The notes below the pieces were generated by a model that saw only the letters and a list, made by a program, of their open reading frames with translations, was not told the DNA's origin and ran no database searches. A DNA stretch of 49,208 bases, from contig DISE01000137.1 in assembly GCA_002421865.1 (NCBI GenBank), positions 1-49,208 on the forward strand. The letters are read 5' to 3'. The DNA is from Castellaniella sp. UBA6218 (GTDB lineage Bacteria > Pseudomonadota > Gammaproteobacteria > Burkholderiales > Burkholderiaceae_B). Position numbers and translations under genes: made by a program. Of the stretch, positions 8,469 through 17,249 are shown piece after piece. Positions within the stretch are counted from its first letter, which is position 1. The number at the start of each line of letters is the position of its first letter.

Positions 8469-10259
8469 CTAGGGATTCAGGCGCAGCAGGCGGAACATTT
8501 CATGACGGTCCGGCTCGCGGCGGCCTTCCCAGAGCGCGGGATGGTCGGCCAGCCAGGCTTCGCCCGATTCCAGGCTGCGCGGGCTGAGCTGTTGCAGCAG
8601 CAGGGGGCAGTCGCCGTCGAAGCTGAACTCGATTCCGTTGAACACCAGGAACGAAGCCCGCTGTCCGCTGCCCAGGCCCTGGGTGCGGATGCATTCGCCC
8701 GGCCGGCGATCGCGCGCCAGGGCGGCGGCCAGCGAGGCCGAGACGTCGCGGTAGCTGCGCACATAGTCGAGTGCGGGCATCCACAGTGTGGCCAGCAGCA
8801 GCCAGGTGGTGATCAGGCCCCCGGCCGACAGCGCCGTGCCGCGCCAGATTCCTGCCGGATGGCTGCGCAGGCGCCAGCGCACCAGGGCGATCCAGGCAAG
8901 GGTGCCCAGGACGGCGAAGGCTGTGGCGGGCCAGGCGATGTGGGGATCGAAGCCGCTGGTCTGGCGGGTGATGTTGGCGGCGATCTGGGCGGGCCAGCCG
9001 GCCTGCAGCGCCACCCACCCAAGCCATACGGTGGCGGCCGTCAGCGAAAAGCACATCACCGCGAACCAGTCCAGCGTATTGACCACGCCGCGCCGCAAGG
9101 TCGGCAGGGCGAAGGCCGCCAGGATGGCGCAGGGCACGGCCAGGGTGGCGTATTCGGGTTCGAAGGGGTCGGCGCTGGCCAGCAGCGTCAGCAGCGCGCC
9201 GACGGCGAAGCCCAACGGGATGCCGATGTGCGGCGCACCGAACCAGCCGCGCCAGCGCCACAACGCCAGCAAGGCCAGCGGCCAGGTCGGCCAGAGGAAC
9301 CAGGGCAGGTCGCGCAGGATGCTGCCCCAGGCGCGCGCGCCGGGCCAGTCGAAGGCGTTGCGCGACCAGAGCAGCCAGCTTTCCGTCCAGTACGGGCCGA
9401 AAGTCCGGGCGGGAATCCACCAGAGCAGGATCAGCGCGATGGCGATCAGGGCGCTGATGGCCAGCCATTTGCGCTCGGCCGCCAGGGCGCCGCCGGGCAG
9501 GAAGGCGATGGGCGCGGCCAGGATCAGCGGCAGGCCGCCGAGCCAGCCGCGCGCCAGGAAGGCCAGCCCGACCGCGAGGCCCAGGGTGACGGCGCCCGAC
9601 ACCGGGTGATCCAGCATGCGGGCCACGGCGTAGAAGGCCAGTGCCTGGCAGGCGATCAGGGCCGGGACTTCGGATGTCTCATGCATGCGCCAGACGATGC
9701 CGACCGTGGCCACGATCAGCAGCAGGGCGGCGTCGGCCAGCATGCGGCCATAGTCGCGGGGATTGGGTTCGCCGCCGAAGGGCAGGGCCAGCGGCTGGGA
9801 TTCCGGGCGCCTTCCCAGCAGATAGGTGCCGTACCAGATCGAACCCGTGAGCAGGGCGAACCATAGCAAATTGGGCACGCGCGAGGCGATGATGGCCGCG
9901 TCCAGGGGGCCGAAGAAGAGTTCGAACAGGGGGCGCAAGGCCCAGATGGAGGCGGCGCCGACCCAGGTGGTGAGCGGTCCGTCCTGGGCCTGGGCCAGAT
10001 GGCCGACCTGGGGCAGGAGCCATGCGTGATCCTGGCCCGAGAGGGCCGTGAGCATGGTCGCCAGGCCGGTGACGTCGTCGGTTTTCCAGGGGTCGCGATA
10101 GAACAGGCCCGCCAGGATGTAGATCAGACCCACGCACAGCAGGAACGGTCTGGGCAGTTTGGCGGCGGCCGTGGCCGTCAAGCGGGCGGGCGTCGATCGC
10201 AGGTCTTGGGACAGCACCGGGGAAGCACCAGGGAAAAGGGGGCGGATGGATGCGCCCAT
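8469..10259 (-). CDS. Membrane glycosyltransferase, ArnT/GT-C (family 39-like)
   Basis: A 596-residue protein with about 10-12 transmembrane segments and a soluble C-terminal part. The N-terminal LLCVGLIYILAGLFYRDPWKTDDVTG resembles the first periplasmic loop of ArnT/PMT-like GT-C enzymes, which use undecaprenyl-phosphate sugars to decorate lipid A, proteins or glycans. The acidic residues of DPWKTDD sit where the catalytic aspartate is expected. The acceptor is unknown. The ATG at 10259 is only about 9 bp beyond a strong hairpin, so the true start may be a GTG about 14 codons in, or the gene may be read by leakage through that terminator. Confidence 0.8.
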   Translation of the reverse strand: MGASIRPLFPGASPVLSQDLRSTPARLTATAAAKLPRPFLLCVGLIYILAGLFYRDPWKTDDVTGLATMLTALSGQDHAWLLPQVGHLAQAQDGPLTTWVGAASIWALRPLFELFFGPLDAAIIASRVPNLLWFALLTGSIWYGTYLLGRRPESQPLALPFGGEPNPRDYGRMLADAALLLIVATVGIVWRMHETSEVPALIACQALAFYAVARMLDHPVSGAVTLGLAVGLAFLARGWLGGLPLILAAPIAFLPGGALAAERKWLAISALIAIALILLWWIPARTFGPYWTESWLLWSRNAFDWPGARAWGSILRDLPWFLWPTWPLALLALWRWRGWFGAPHIGIPLGFAVGALLTLLASADPFEPEYATLAVPCAILAAFALPTLRRGVVNTLDWFAVMCFSLTAATVWLGWVALQAGWPAQIAANITRQTSGFDPHIAWPATAFAVLGTLAWIALVRWRLRSHPAGIWRGTALSAGGLITTWLLLATLWMPALDYVRSYRDVSASLAAALARDRRPGECIRTQGLGSGQRASFLVFNGIEFSFDGDCPLLLQQLSPRSLESGEAWLADHPALWEGRREPDRHEMFRLLRLNP

Positions 10260-10267
10260 GTTAAATG

Positions 10268-10294
10268 AAAAAGGCAGCCTGTCGGCTGCCTTTT
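10268..10294 (-). terminator. Terminator between rpmE2 and the glycosyltransferase gene
   Basis: An 11-bp stem AAAAGGCAGCC / GGCTGCCTTTT with a 4-nt loop, A-rich on one side and T-rich on the other. It sits downstream of rpmE2 on the minus strand, close to the next gene's start. Confidence 0.85.
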
Positions 10295-10367
10295 AAACGA
10301 CTGCGTGTTGCGAGAAGACAGTACCGCTCGGCATGTTTTTTGCCGCCGGGCTGCCCCGAGGCAAAAA

Positions 10368-10420
10368 CGCCCCCTTGGGGGGGGGCGGCAAGCAAGCGTC
10401 AGCTTGCGCGGCGCGGGGGC
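10368..10420. repeat. Intergenic GC palindrome repeat (CCCCCTTGGGGGG family), copy 1
   Basis: CCCCCTTGGGGGGGGG starts at 10370 and is followed by a perfect hairpin, GCAAGC-GTCA-GCTTGC (10392-10407), and then GCGGGGGCG. The same layout (CCCCCTTGGGGGG, hairpin, GGGGGCG) recurs at 43857-43900. It abuts the stop codon of rpmE2. Confidence 0.6.
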
Positions 10421-10422
10421 GC

Positions 10423-10683
10423 TTACTTCTTGACCGTGCCGGAGGTGCGGGCGAAGCGGGCGCGGAATTTTTCCACGCGGCCGGTCTCGACGATGCGGGT
10501 CTGGGCGCCGGTGTAGAAGGGATGCGATTCCGAAGTCACGTCGCACTTGAAGAGCGGGTAGGACTTGCCGTCGATCTCGGTCGTTTCGCGCGAATTCAGC
10601 GAGGAACGCGAGATGAACTTGTTGCCGGTCTGCAGGTCGAGGAACACGACCTCGCGGTATTCGGGATGAATGCCTTCTTTCAT
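10423..10683 (-). CDS. rpmE2: 50S ribosomal protein L31, type B
   Basis: An 86-residue protein starting MKEGIHPEYREVVFLDLQTGNKFISRSS. The insertion after residue 40 (TTEIDGKSYPLFKCDVTSESHPFYTG) marks the type B (YkgM-like) L31. The CxxC zinc site of ordinary L31 is absent; only one cysteine is present. Type B L31 replaces the zinc form when zinc is scarce in many bacteria. No Zur-like operator was recognised upstream, so constitutive use is possible. A GC-rich repeat and then a terminator follow it. Confidence 0.95.
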   Translation of the reverse strand: MKEGIHPEYREVVFLDLQTGNKFISRSSLNSRETTEIDGKSYPLFKCDVTSESHPFYTGAQTRIVETGRVEKFRARFARTSGTVKK

Positions 10684-10827
10684 GGTGAAATCCGTGTGTG
10701 GATGATGGGGGACCGCCAGCCGGATGGACGCGGCGATCTTTCCAAAAAGGAAGCGATCCGCATCAAAATCCTGGCAACGTATCCAAGTAAGCCCACCATT
10801 CTACTACGGCATGTCCGGGCGGTCCAG

Positions 10828-11505
10828 TCATACCTGCCCCCGCTCCGCAAGCGAAGTGACTTCCGTAGCGCCGACGATCAGGTGGTCCAGCAGTCGGACG
10901 TCGACCAGGGCCAGGGCCTGCTTCAATTGGCGTGTCAGGGTGATGTCCGCCGGGCTGGGTTCGGCCATGCCCGAAGGGTGATTGTGTGCCAGGATCAGGG
11001 CGGCGGCGTGGTGTTCCAGCGCGGCCTTGACGACTTCGCGCGGGTAGATCGAGGCGTGCGACAGCGTGCCGCGCGCGACCTCGATGCATTCGATCAGTTG
11101 CAGCTGGCTGTCCAGGAACAGGGCGATGCAGTGTTCCACCCGCAGATGCGCCAGGCGCAGGGCGCAGAACCGCTTGACCCGGTCGGGCTGGCTCAGGGCG
11201 CGGCCGTTGCGCAGCGGTTCCTCGATCGCGCGGCGACTGAGTTCCTGGACAGCCAGCAGCTCGCAGGTCTTGGCCGCGCCCATGCCCGGGAAGGCCAGCA
11301 AGGCCGAGGATTCCGCCGCCAGCAGGCGGCGCAGTCCGCCGAAATGTTCGATCATCCGGCGCCCCATGTCCACCGCGCTGCGGCCACGGGTGCCGGTGCG
11401 CAGCAGGACCGCCAGCAGTTCGGCGGACGTCAATGCCTGGGCGCCGTGACGCAGCAAGCGTTCCCGGGGGCGTTCGGAACAGGGAGATCGGGTGTCTTGT
11501 GGCAT
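10828..11505 (-). CDS. radC: RadC family JAB/MPN protein
   Basis: A 225-residue protein. The ATG at 11505 is chosen because it gives the family length (about 224) and leaves room for the divergent slpA promoter; a longer frame reaches 11598. The N-terminal half has a helix-hairpin-helix region (LLAFPGMGAAKTCELLA). The C-terminal JAB domain holds the metal-site motif HNHPSGMAEPSPAD (H174, H176, S178, D187). Once linked to recombination repair, its biochemical role is unsettled; the motif predicts a zinc-dependent hydrolase fold. Confidence 0.93.
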   Translation of the reverse strand: MPQDTRSPCSERPRERLLRHGAQALTSAELLAVLLRTGTRGRSAVDMGRRMIEHFGGLRRLLAAESSALLAFPGMGAAKTCELLAVQELSRRAIEEPLRNGRALSQPDRVKRFCALRLAHLRVEHCIALFLDSQLQLIECIEVARGTLSHASIYPREVVKAALEHHAAALILAHNHPSGMAEPSPADITLTRQLKQALALVDVRLLDHLIVGATEVTSLAERGQV

Positions 11506-11555
11506 GATAGGCCCTAAAATGATCAGATTCGCATTGATTCCTTCACGGTGGCATT

Positions 11556-12026
11556 TTGACTTCAACCCAAGCCGCGCAGCACGTCCGACCTGACTCATAT
11601 GTCACGCTGCACTATCGCATCGAGCTTCTGACCGGCCCCGGAGCCGGCACTGTATTCGTCGACACCTTCCTGGACCGGCCCGCCACGCTGCAGATGGGCA
11701 TCGGCCAGTGGGCGCCGGGCATCGAGGCGCTTTTGCTCGACCGCCCCGAGGGCGAACACTTCACGGCGGACCTGCCGGCCGCGCAGGCCTATGGCGAACG
11801 CAATCCGGACCTGCTGCGCTGGGTCGGACGCGATGAGATGGCACGCAACGCGCCGCCGGACACCGAATTCGAGGCGGGCGACATGGTCGAATTCGTGGCG
11901 CCCAATGGCGGCCGCTATTCCGGCGTGCTCAAGACCCTTCAGGATGACGCCGCCCTGTTCGACTTCAACCACCCCCTGGCGGGCATCGACCTGCAGGTCG
12001 AGATCAAGATCCTGGGGGTGCTGTGA
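11556..12026 (+). CDS. slpA: FKBP-type peptidyl-prolyl cis-trans isomerase, SlpA type
   Basis: A 156-residue soluble isomerase/chaperone. The start appears to be TTG at 11556. The FKBP core is split by the longer flap domain of SlpA-like proteins: FVDTFLDRPATLQMGIGQWAPGIEALLL, then AYGERNPDLLRWVGRDEM, ending with DFNHPLAGIDLQVEIKIL. It overlaps ispH by 4 bp; the slpA-ispH pairing is conserved across proteobacteria. Its function as a ribosome-associated or general proline isomerase is from family knowledge. Confidence 0.92.
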   Translation: MTSTQAAQHVRPDSYVTLHYRIELLTGPGAGTVFVDTFLDRPATLQMGIGQWAPGIEALLLDRPEGEHFTADLPAAQAYGERNPDLLRWVGRDEMARNAPPDTEFEAGDMVEFVAPNGGRYSGVLKTLQDDAALFDFNHPLAGIDLQVEIKILGVL

Positions 12027-12994
12027 TCGACGAGCGCACACCAGCCGGCGACACGGGTGCCGAGATCGTTCTGGCGCAACCGCGCGGCTTCTGCGCCGGT
12101 GTGGACCGGGCCATCGAGATCGTCGAGCGCGCCCTGGAAATCCACGGGGCGCCGATCTACGTGCGTCACGAGATCGTGCACAACCGCTACGTGGTCGATG
12201 ACCTGCGCGCCAAGGGGGCCATCTTCATCGACGAACTGGAAGACGCTCCCTCGGGCGCGATCGTGATCTTTTCCGCGCACGGTGTTTCGCGCGCCGTGCG
12301 CGACGAGGCGCAACGGCGCGGCCAGCGCATCTTCGACGCCACCTGCCCGCTGGTGACCAAGGTCCATGTCGAGGTCGCACGCATGCGCAAAGAAGGTCGC
12401 GAGGTCATCATGATCGGCCATAAAGGCCATCCGGAAGTCGAGGGCACGCTGGGACAGGCCGACGACGGCATGTATCTGGTCGAGTCGGTCGAAGACGTCC
12501 AGGCGCTCCAGGTGCGCCAACCGGATCACCTCGCCTTCGTGACCCAGACCACGCTGTCCATAGACGACGCCGCCCAGGTGGCCGACGCCCTGCGCGCACG
12601 CTTTCCCGGCATCTCCGAACCCAGGAAGAGCGATATCTGCTATGCCACGCAGAATCGTCAGGACGCGGTACGCGTCATGGCGCCGCAGTGCGATCTGGTG
12701 CTGGTGGTCGGCAGTCCGAACAGTTCCAATTCCAACCGCCTGCGCGAGGTCGCCGAGCGCAAAGGGGTGACCGCATATCTGCTGGATCATCCCGACATGA
12801 TCGATCCCGAATGGTTGCGCGACGCCCGGCGCATCGGCGTGACGGCCGGGGCGTCCGCGCCCGAAATTCTGGTGCGGCAGGTGATCGACCGACTCAAGGA
12901 ACTGGGCGCGCGTTCCGTGCGCCCTCTGGACGGCGTACGCGAGCAGATCGCCTTCCCTCTGCCGCGCGAACTGTCCCGCAAGCGGGCGGACTGA
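12023..12994 (+). CDS. ispH: 4-hydroxy-3-methylbut-2-enyl diphosphate reductase
   Basis: A 323-residue [4Fe-4S] enzyme carrying out the last step of the MEP isoprenoid pathway, reducing HMBPP to IPP and DMAPP. The cluster cysteines are C24 (RGFCAGVDRA), C109 (DATCPLV) and C207 (ICYATQNRQ). The proton-relay glutamate is E139 in GHKGHPEVEGT, and SSNSNRL contacts diphosphate. The GTG start at 12023 lies inside the slpA stop (GTGA overlap). Full family length. Confidence 0.96.
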   Translation: MIDERTPAGDTGAEIVLAQPRGFCAGVDRAIEIVERALEIHGAPIYVRHEIVHNRYVVDDLRAKGAIFIDELEDAPSGAIVIFSAHGVSRAVRDEAQRRGQRIFDATCPLVTKVHVEVARMRKEGREVIMIGHKGHPEVEGTLGQADDGMYLVESVEDVQALQVRQPDHLAFVTQTTLSIDDAAQVADALRARFPGISEPRKSDICYATQNRQDAVRVMAPQCDLVLVVGSPNSSNSNRLREVAERKGVTAYLLDHPDMIDPEWLRDARRIGVTAGASAPEILVRQVIDRLKELGARSVRPLDGVREQIAFPLPRELSRKRAD

Positions 12995-12996
12995 TC

Positions 12997-13890
12997 ATGA
13001 AAATCGGATTCTGCGGACTGGGTCGCATGGGCGTGCCCATGGTGAGCCGTCTGCTGCGCGCCGGGCACGAGGTCTACGTCTGGAATCGTTCATCCGGTCC
13101 TCTGCGGGATATCCAGGCGGCCGGCGCCCGGGTCTGCGCGAGCCCGCGCGAACTGGGCGGGCAGTGCGCCTGGGTCGCCCTATGCCTGTTCGATGCGGTG
13201 GCGGTGCGCGACGTAGTGTTCGGCGCGGACGGGCTGGCGCAGGCCGGCTCGCTGGAACTGCTGATCGACCATTCCTCCATCCCGCCCGCGGAAACGCGCG
13301 AATTCTCCGAACGGCTGGCCCGGGCCAACGGCGCCGTCTGGCTGGACGCGCCGGTGTCCGGCGGCACCGGCGGGGCGGCGGCCGGCACCCTGGCCATCAT
13401 GGCGGGCGGCCCGGCCGATGCCTGCTCCCGGGCCACGCCGCTGCTGATGGCCTACGCCAGCCGGGTCACCCACATGGGGCCGACGGGCTGCGGTCAGGTG
13501 GCCAAGCTCTGCAATCAGACCATTGTGACCGCCACGATCGCCGCCATCGCCGAATCGGTGGCGCTGGCACGGGACGCCGGTGTCGATGCCGCCCGCCTGG
13601 ACGAGGCCCTGGCCGGCGGCTGGGCCGATTCCACCCTGCTGCGGATTTTCGTGCCTCGCATGACCCAGGCGCCCGGACCTGCCCAGGCCACCCTGGATAC
13701 CATGCTCAAAGACCTGGATACCGTCGCGGCGCTGGCGCGTGACCAGGGCACCGCCATGCCGGTGGCCTCAGCCGCCGGCCAGAGCTATCGTCTGGCCAGC
13801 CGCCAGGGCCTGGGGGCGGAAGACGCTTCGCAATTGATCCGGCTGTATGATCGCGCCTCCGGACGCACCGATGGAGAAGATTCCCGATGA
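12997..13890 (+). CDS. NAD(P)-dependent beta-hydroxyacid dehydrogenase (3-hydroxyisobutyrate dehydrogenase family)
   Basis: A 297-residue oxidoreductase starting at the ATG 2 bp after ispH. A Rossmann GLGRMG motif lies at residues 7-12. The substrate-binding DAPVSGGTGGAAAGTLAIMAGG segment sits at about 118-138, and the catalytic lysine is K170 in GCGQVAKLCNQ. These fit the family of 3-hydroxyisobutyrate, tartronate semialdehyde and glyoxylate/succinic semialdehyde reductases. The exact substrate cannot be assigned, and the neighbours give no clue. It ends in an ATGA overlap with the DUF945 gene. Confidence 0.9.
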   Translation: MKIGFCGLGRMGVPMVSRLLRAGHEVYVWNRSSGPLRDIQAAGARVCASPRELGGQCAWVALCLFDAVAVRDVVFGADGLAQAGSLELLIDHSSIPPAETREFSERLARANGAVWLDAPVSGGTGGAAAGTLAIMAGGPADACSRATPLLMAYASRVTHMGPTGCGQVAKLCNQTIVTATIAAIAESVALARDAGVDAARLDEALAGGWADSTLLRIFVPRMTQAPGPAQATLDTMLKDLDTVAALARDQGTAMPVASAAGQSYRLASRQGLGAEDASQLIRLYDRASGRTDGEDSR

Positions 13891-15320
13891 GCTCACGCTC
13901 CCTGAAGACAGCCACCGGCCTGGCGGCCGCCCTTGCCCTCGCTTACACGGGGGCGTCCTGGTACGCCGGACGCCTGGCCCAGGACCGTGTCGAAGCCTGG
14001 GTGGCGCGGGCCAACCAGGAAATCGCCGCCCAGTGGACGTCCGCCGATCCGCGTCCCGTCCTGACCATCCAGGACTACAAGCGCGGCGTGTTTTCCTCGG
14101 ACATCCGTTACGGTTTCCAGTTTCGCGACGATGCGGGCCGGGACCAGACCCTCGGTCTGCACGACGCTCTTGCCCATGGCCCCTGGCCTTGGGCGGCTGT
14201 GCGACAGGGTGAATGGCGTCCCGCAGCGGCCTGGAGCCTGATCGAACCCTTGCCGGGCGGCCCGTGGCAGCCCTGGTTCGATGCGCTGCCGGCCGGCACG
14301 GCGCCCTGGACCTTGCAGTCCCGGATCGGATTCGATGGTGGAGTCGCCGCCCGTTGGCGCCTGGAGCCGGTCCGGCTGGCCGATGAGCGGCTGGACTTCG
14401 GCGGCGCCCTGGTTCAAATCGATTATGACCCCGAGGCGGGCCGGACGGCCGTTGCCGGACATGCCGACCGGCTGGCCGCGTTCGACGCGGATTCCGGCGT
14501 CCGGGTGAGGTTCGAAGGCCTGGATTTCGATGGCACCACCACCCGCAGCGGCGAGTCCGATCTGCAGTCCCGGCAGCGGGCGCGGTTCGGACAGGTCCGG
14601 GTCGATGTGCCCGACGCGCCTCCGGTGGTGTTCATCGGCCCGTCCCTGAGTTCGGATACGGCCCGCACGGGCAGCCTGCTGGACAGCCGGCTGGCCTACG
14701 ACCTGGGCCAGTTGCAGGTCGATCGCCAGGATCTGGGGCGGATCGCGCTGACGCTGTCGGTCGAGCACCTGGACGTGCCGGCCTTGCAAGCGCTGGCCGG
14801 CGCGCTGGAGCGGATGGACGCGGGCGCAAATCCGGACGAGGGCCTGTCGGACGAGGACCAGCGCCGCCTGCGCGCCCTGGCCGTGCCCGTGCTGGCGGCC
14901 GGGCCGCGCCTGTCGCTCGACGCCCTGCGCTGGGAAACCCCCCAGGGGACGAGTGAACTCAAGGCCCTGGCCGAATTCCGGCCGGCGGCCGAGGACGCTC
15001 CACAGGATCTGGGCGGGCTCATCGAAAGCGCCATCCGGCAACTGTCCGCGCAACTGAGCCTGTCCAAGCCCATGCTGCTGCAGATCGTGCGCCAGACGCA
15101 GCGCGGCGAAGGCGGCCCCGACATGGCCGTGGCGCTGGTCAGCATGCTGTTCGACCAATATGCCGGGCGGCTGGAACGACAGGGCCTGGCGCAACGCCAG
15201 GGGGATGTCGTCACCGCCGACTACCGCTACGCCGATGGCCAGGTCACGGCCAATGGCCGGACGATGTCGCCGGCCGAGTTCATTGCGCGATTCGGCGAAT
15301 TGACCGGCCTCGGGCAGTAA
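13887..15320 (+). CDS. DUF945 (YdgA-like) family protein
   Basis: A 477-residue protein with a single N-terminal hydrophobic segment (TGLAAALALAYTGASWYAG), probably an uncleaved anchor or signal peptide, and a long periplasmic part. The opening YAGRLAQDRVEAWVARAN and later DYKRGVFSSDIRYGF match the start of DUF945/YdgA proteins, whose function is unknown. The C-terminus VTADYRYADGQVTANGRTMSPAEFIARF is also typical of that family. The start overlaps the preceding stop by 4 bp. Confidence 0.8.
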   Translation: MSSRSLKTATGLAAALALAYTGASWYAGRLAQDRVEAWVARANQEIAAQWTSADPRPVLTIQDYKRGVFSSDIRYGFQFRDDAGRDQTLGLHDALAHGPWPWAAVRQGEWRPAAAWSLIEPLPGGPWQPWFDALPAGTAPWTLQSRIGFDGGVAARWRLEPVRLADERLDFGGALVQIDYDPEAGRTAVAGHADRLAAFDADSGVRVRFEGLDFDGTTTRSGESDLQSRQRARFGQVRVDVPDAPPVVFIGPSLSSDTARTGSLLDSRLAYDLGQLQVDRQDLGRIALTLSVEHLDVPALQALAGALERMDAGANPDEGLSDEDQRRLRALAVPVLAAGPRLSLDALRWETPQGTSELKALAEFRPAAEDAPQDLGGLIESAIRQLSAQLSLSKPMLLQIVRQTQRGEGGPDMAVALVSMLFDQYAGRLERQGLAQRQGDVVTADYRYADGQVTANGRTMSPAEFIARFGELTGLGQ

Positions 15321-15396
15321 GCCGCGCGACCGAGCGCTGCGGCAATCCACGCCGGGTTGCGCAGCGTGAGGGCATTCATAAATTGCGCGGATCCGC

Positions 15397-15422
15397 ATCC
15401 GGGTAATTCTGGATGCCCGGAT
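15397..15422. promoter_or_regulatory. Inverted repeat in the leader region of dppA
   Basis: ATCCGGG (15397-15403) and CCCGGAT (15416-15422) form a 7-bp inverted repeat with a 12-nt spacer, about 115 bp upstream of dppA. It could be an operator or a leader hairpin; nothing more can be said. Confidence 0.35.
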
Positions 15423-15536
15423 ACTGGAGTGTGCGTGGCCTTCCGTGCTATGTTTTGAAGAATTTTCGGCAACACCGACACCCGGCCTCGCCGTCGAGTC
15501 TTTCCGCCCTTCGTGGTCACACTCAAAGAGGTAAAG

Positions 15537-17135
15537 ATGAACAAGATCTTCAAGCGGACGCTGGGCCTCGCCCTGGTGTCCATGGCCATGGCAAGCGCGC
15601 AGGCCGCCACCACGACCTACGTCTACTGTTCCGAAGGCTCTCCCGAGGGCTTCAACGCGGCATTCTTCACGGCGGGCACGACCAACGACGCGACTCACCC
15701 GATCTTCGACCGCCTGGTCGAATTCAAGGCTGGCACCACCGAGATCGTGCCGGGCCTGGCCGAGTCCTGGGACGTCAGCGAGGACGGCAAGGTCTACACT
15801 TTTCACCTGCGCAAGGGCGTGAAGTTCCATTCCGGCAAGCACTTCAAGCCGACCCGCGACTTCAATGCCGACGACGTGCTGTTCTCGTTCCTGCGCCAGA
15901 AGGACGCCGGCCATCCCTACCACAAGGTTTCGAACGGTTCCTACCAGTACTTCGACGGCATGGGCATGGGCAAGCTCATCGACCGCATCGAAAAGGTCGA
16001 CGGCCATACCGTCCGCTTCGTCCTGAACCGCCCCGAGGCTCCGTTCATCGCCAACCTGGGCATGGACTTCGCCTCGATCCAGTCGGCCGAATACGCCGAC
16101 GCCATGATGAAGGCCGGCACGCCGACCAAGGTCGACACCGACCCCGTCGGCACCGGGCCCTTCGAGTTCGTCACTTACCAGAAGGACGCGCGCATCCTCT
16201 ACAAGGCGTTCAAGGACTACTGGGGTGACCAGCCCAAGGTCGACCGCCTGGTGTTCGCCATCACACCCGACGCTTCGGTGCGCTACGCCAAACTGCAGAA
16301 AAACGAGTGCCAGTCCATGCCGTACCCGAACCCGGCCGACCTGGCTTCGATGCGCCAGAACAAGGAAGTCCAGTTGCTGGAGCAGGCCGGCCTGAACGTC
16401 GGCTACCTGTCCTTCAACACCGAAAAGAAACCCTATACCGATGTGCGTGTGCGCCAGGCCCTGTCCATGGCGATCGACAAGCCCGCCATCATCGCCGCCG
16501 TGTTCCAGGGCGCGGGACAGCCCGCCAAGAACCTGCTGCCGCCGACGATGTGGGGTTACAACGACGCGGTCCAGGACTGGCCGCATGATGTGGCCAAGGC
16601 CAAAGCATTGCTGGCCGAGGCTGGCTACCCGGATGGTTTCGAGACCGACCTGTGGGCCATGCCGGTGCAGCGTCCCTACAACCCGAACGCGCGGCGCATG
16701 GCCGAGATGATCCAGGCAGACTGGGCCAAGATCGGCGTCAAGGCCAAGATCGTCACGTACGAGTGGGGCGAATACCTGAAGCGCTCGAAGGCCGGCGAGC
16801 ATCAGACCATGCTGATCGGCTGGACGGGCGACAACGGCGATCCGGACAATTTCCTGGCGACGCTGTTCAGCTGCGCGGCGGCCAAGGACGGTTCCAACTA
16901 TTCCCGCTGGTGCTACCAGCCCTTCGAGGATCTGATCCAGCCGGCCCGCACCACGTCCGACCATGCCAAGCGCGTCGAACTCTACAAGCAGGCCCAGGTC
17001 GTGATGCATGAGCAGGCGCCGGCCGTCATGATCGCGCACTCCACGGTGTTCGAACCGCTGCGCAAGGAAGTCAAGGGCTACACCGTGTCGCCCGTGGGCC
17101 GCCACATCTTCGACCACGTCAGCCTCGGCAAGTAA
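15537..17135 (+). CDS. dppA: Dipeptide/peptide ABC transporter, periplasmic binding protein
   Basis: A 532-residue secreted binding protein (SBP family 5). The ATG at 15537 follows AAAGAGG and gives the signal peptide MNKIFKRTLGLALVSMAMASAQA, cut after residue 23. The mature protein starts TTTYVYCSEGSPEGFNAAF as in DppA, and contains YTFHLRKGVKFHSGKHFKPTRDFNADDVLFSF, the family hallmark. It closely resembles dipeptide-binding proteins that in some bacteria also bind heme or 5-aminolevulinate. It is the first gene of a complete five-gene importer. Confidence 0.94.
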   Translation: MNKIFKRTLGLALVSMAMASAQAATTTYVYCSEGSPEGFNAAFFTAGTTNDATHPIFDRLVEFKAGTTEIVPGLAESWDVSEDGKVYTFHLRKGVKFHSGKHFKPTRDFNADDVLFSFLRQKDAGHPYHKVSNGSYQYFDGMGMGKLIDRIEKVDGHTVRFVLNRPEAPFIANLGMDFASIQSAEYADAMMKAGTPTKVDTDPVGTGPFEFVTYQKDARILYKAFKDYWGDQPKVDRLVFAITPDASVRYAKLQKNECQSMPYPNPADLASMRQNKEVQLLEQAGLNVGYLSFNTEKKPYTDVRVRQALSMAIDKPAIIAAVFQGAGQPAKNLLPPTMWGYNDAVQDWPHDVAKAKALLAEAGYPDGFETDLWAMPVQRPYNPNARRMAEMIQADWAKIGVKAKIVTYEWGEYLKRSKAGEHQTMLIGWTGDNGDPDNFLATLFSCAAAKDGSNYSRWCYQPFEDLIQPARTTSDHAKRVELYKQAQVVMHEQAPAVMIAHSTVFEPLRKEVKGYTVSPVGRHIFDHVSLGK

Positions 17136-17151
17136 GTCACAGCCGACCCGC

Positions 17152-17203
17152 GCGATCCGCGTCCCGGCGCCCGCATTGTCGGGTCCGCCGCGGCGCGGAT
17201 CGC
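17152..17203 (+). promoter_or_regulatory. Large inverted repeat between dppA and dppB
   Basis: A perfect 10-bp arm GCGATCCGCG (17152-17161) pairs with CGCGGATCGC (17194-17203), enclosing 32 nt. There is no T-tract, so it looks like an mRNA-stabilising or attenuating hairpin, not a full terminator. Confidence 0.6.
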
Positions 17204-17249
17204 CATTCCTCATCCGATCCTCCCGTTTGCGGGGGGATACGTACGCGCC

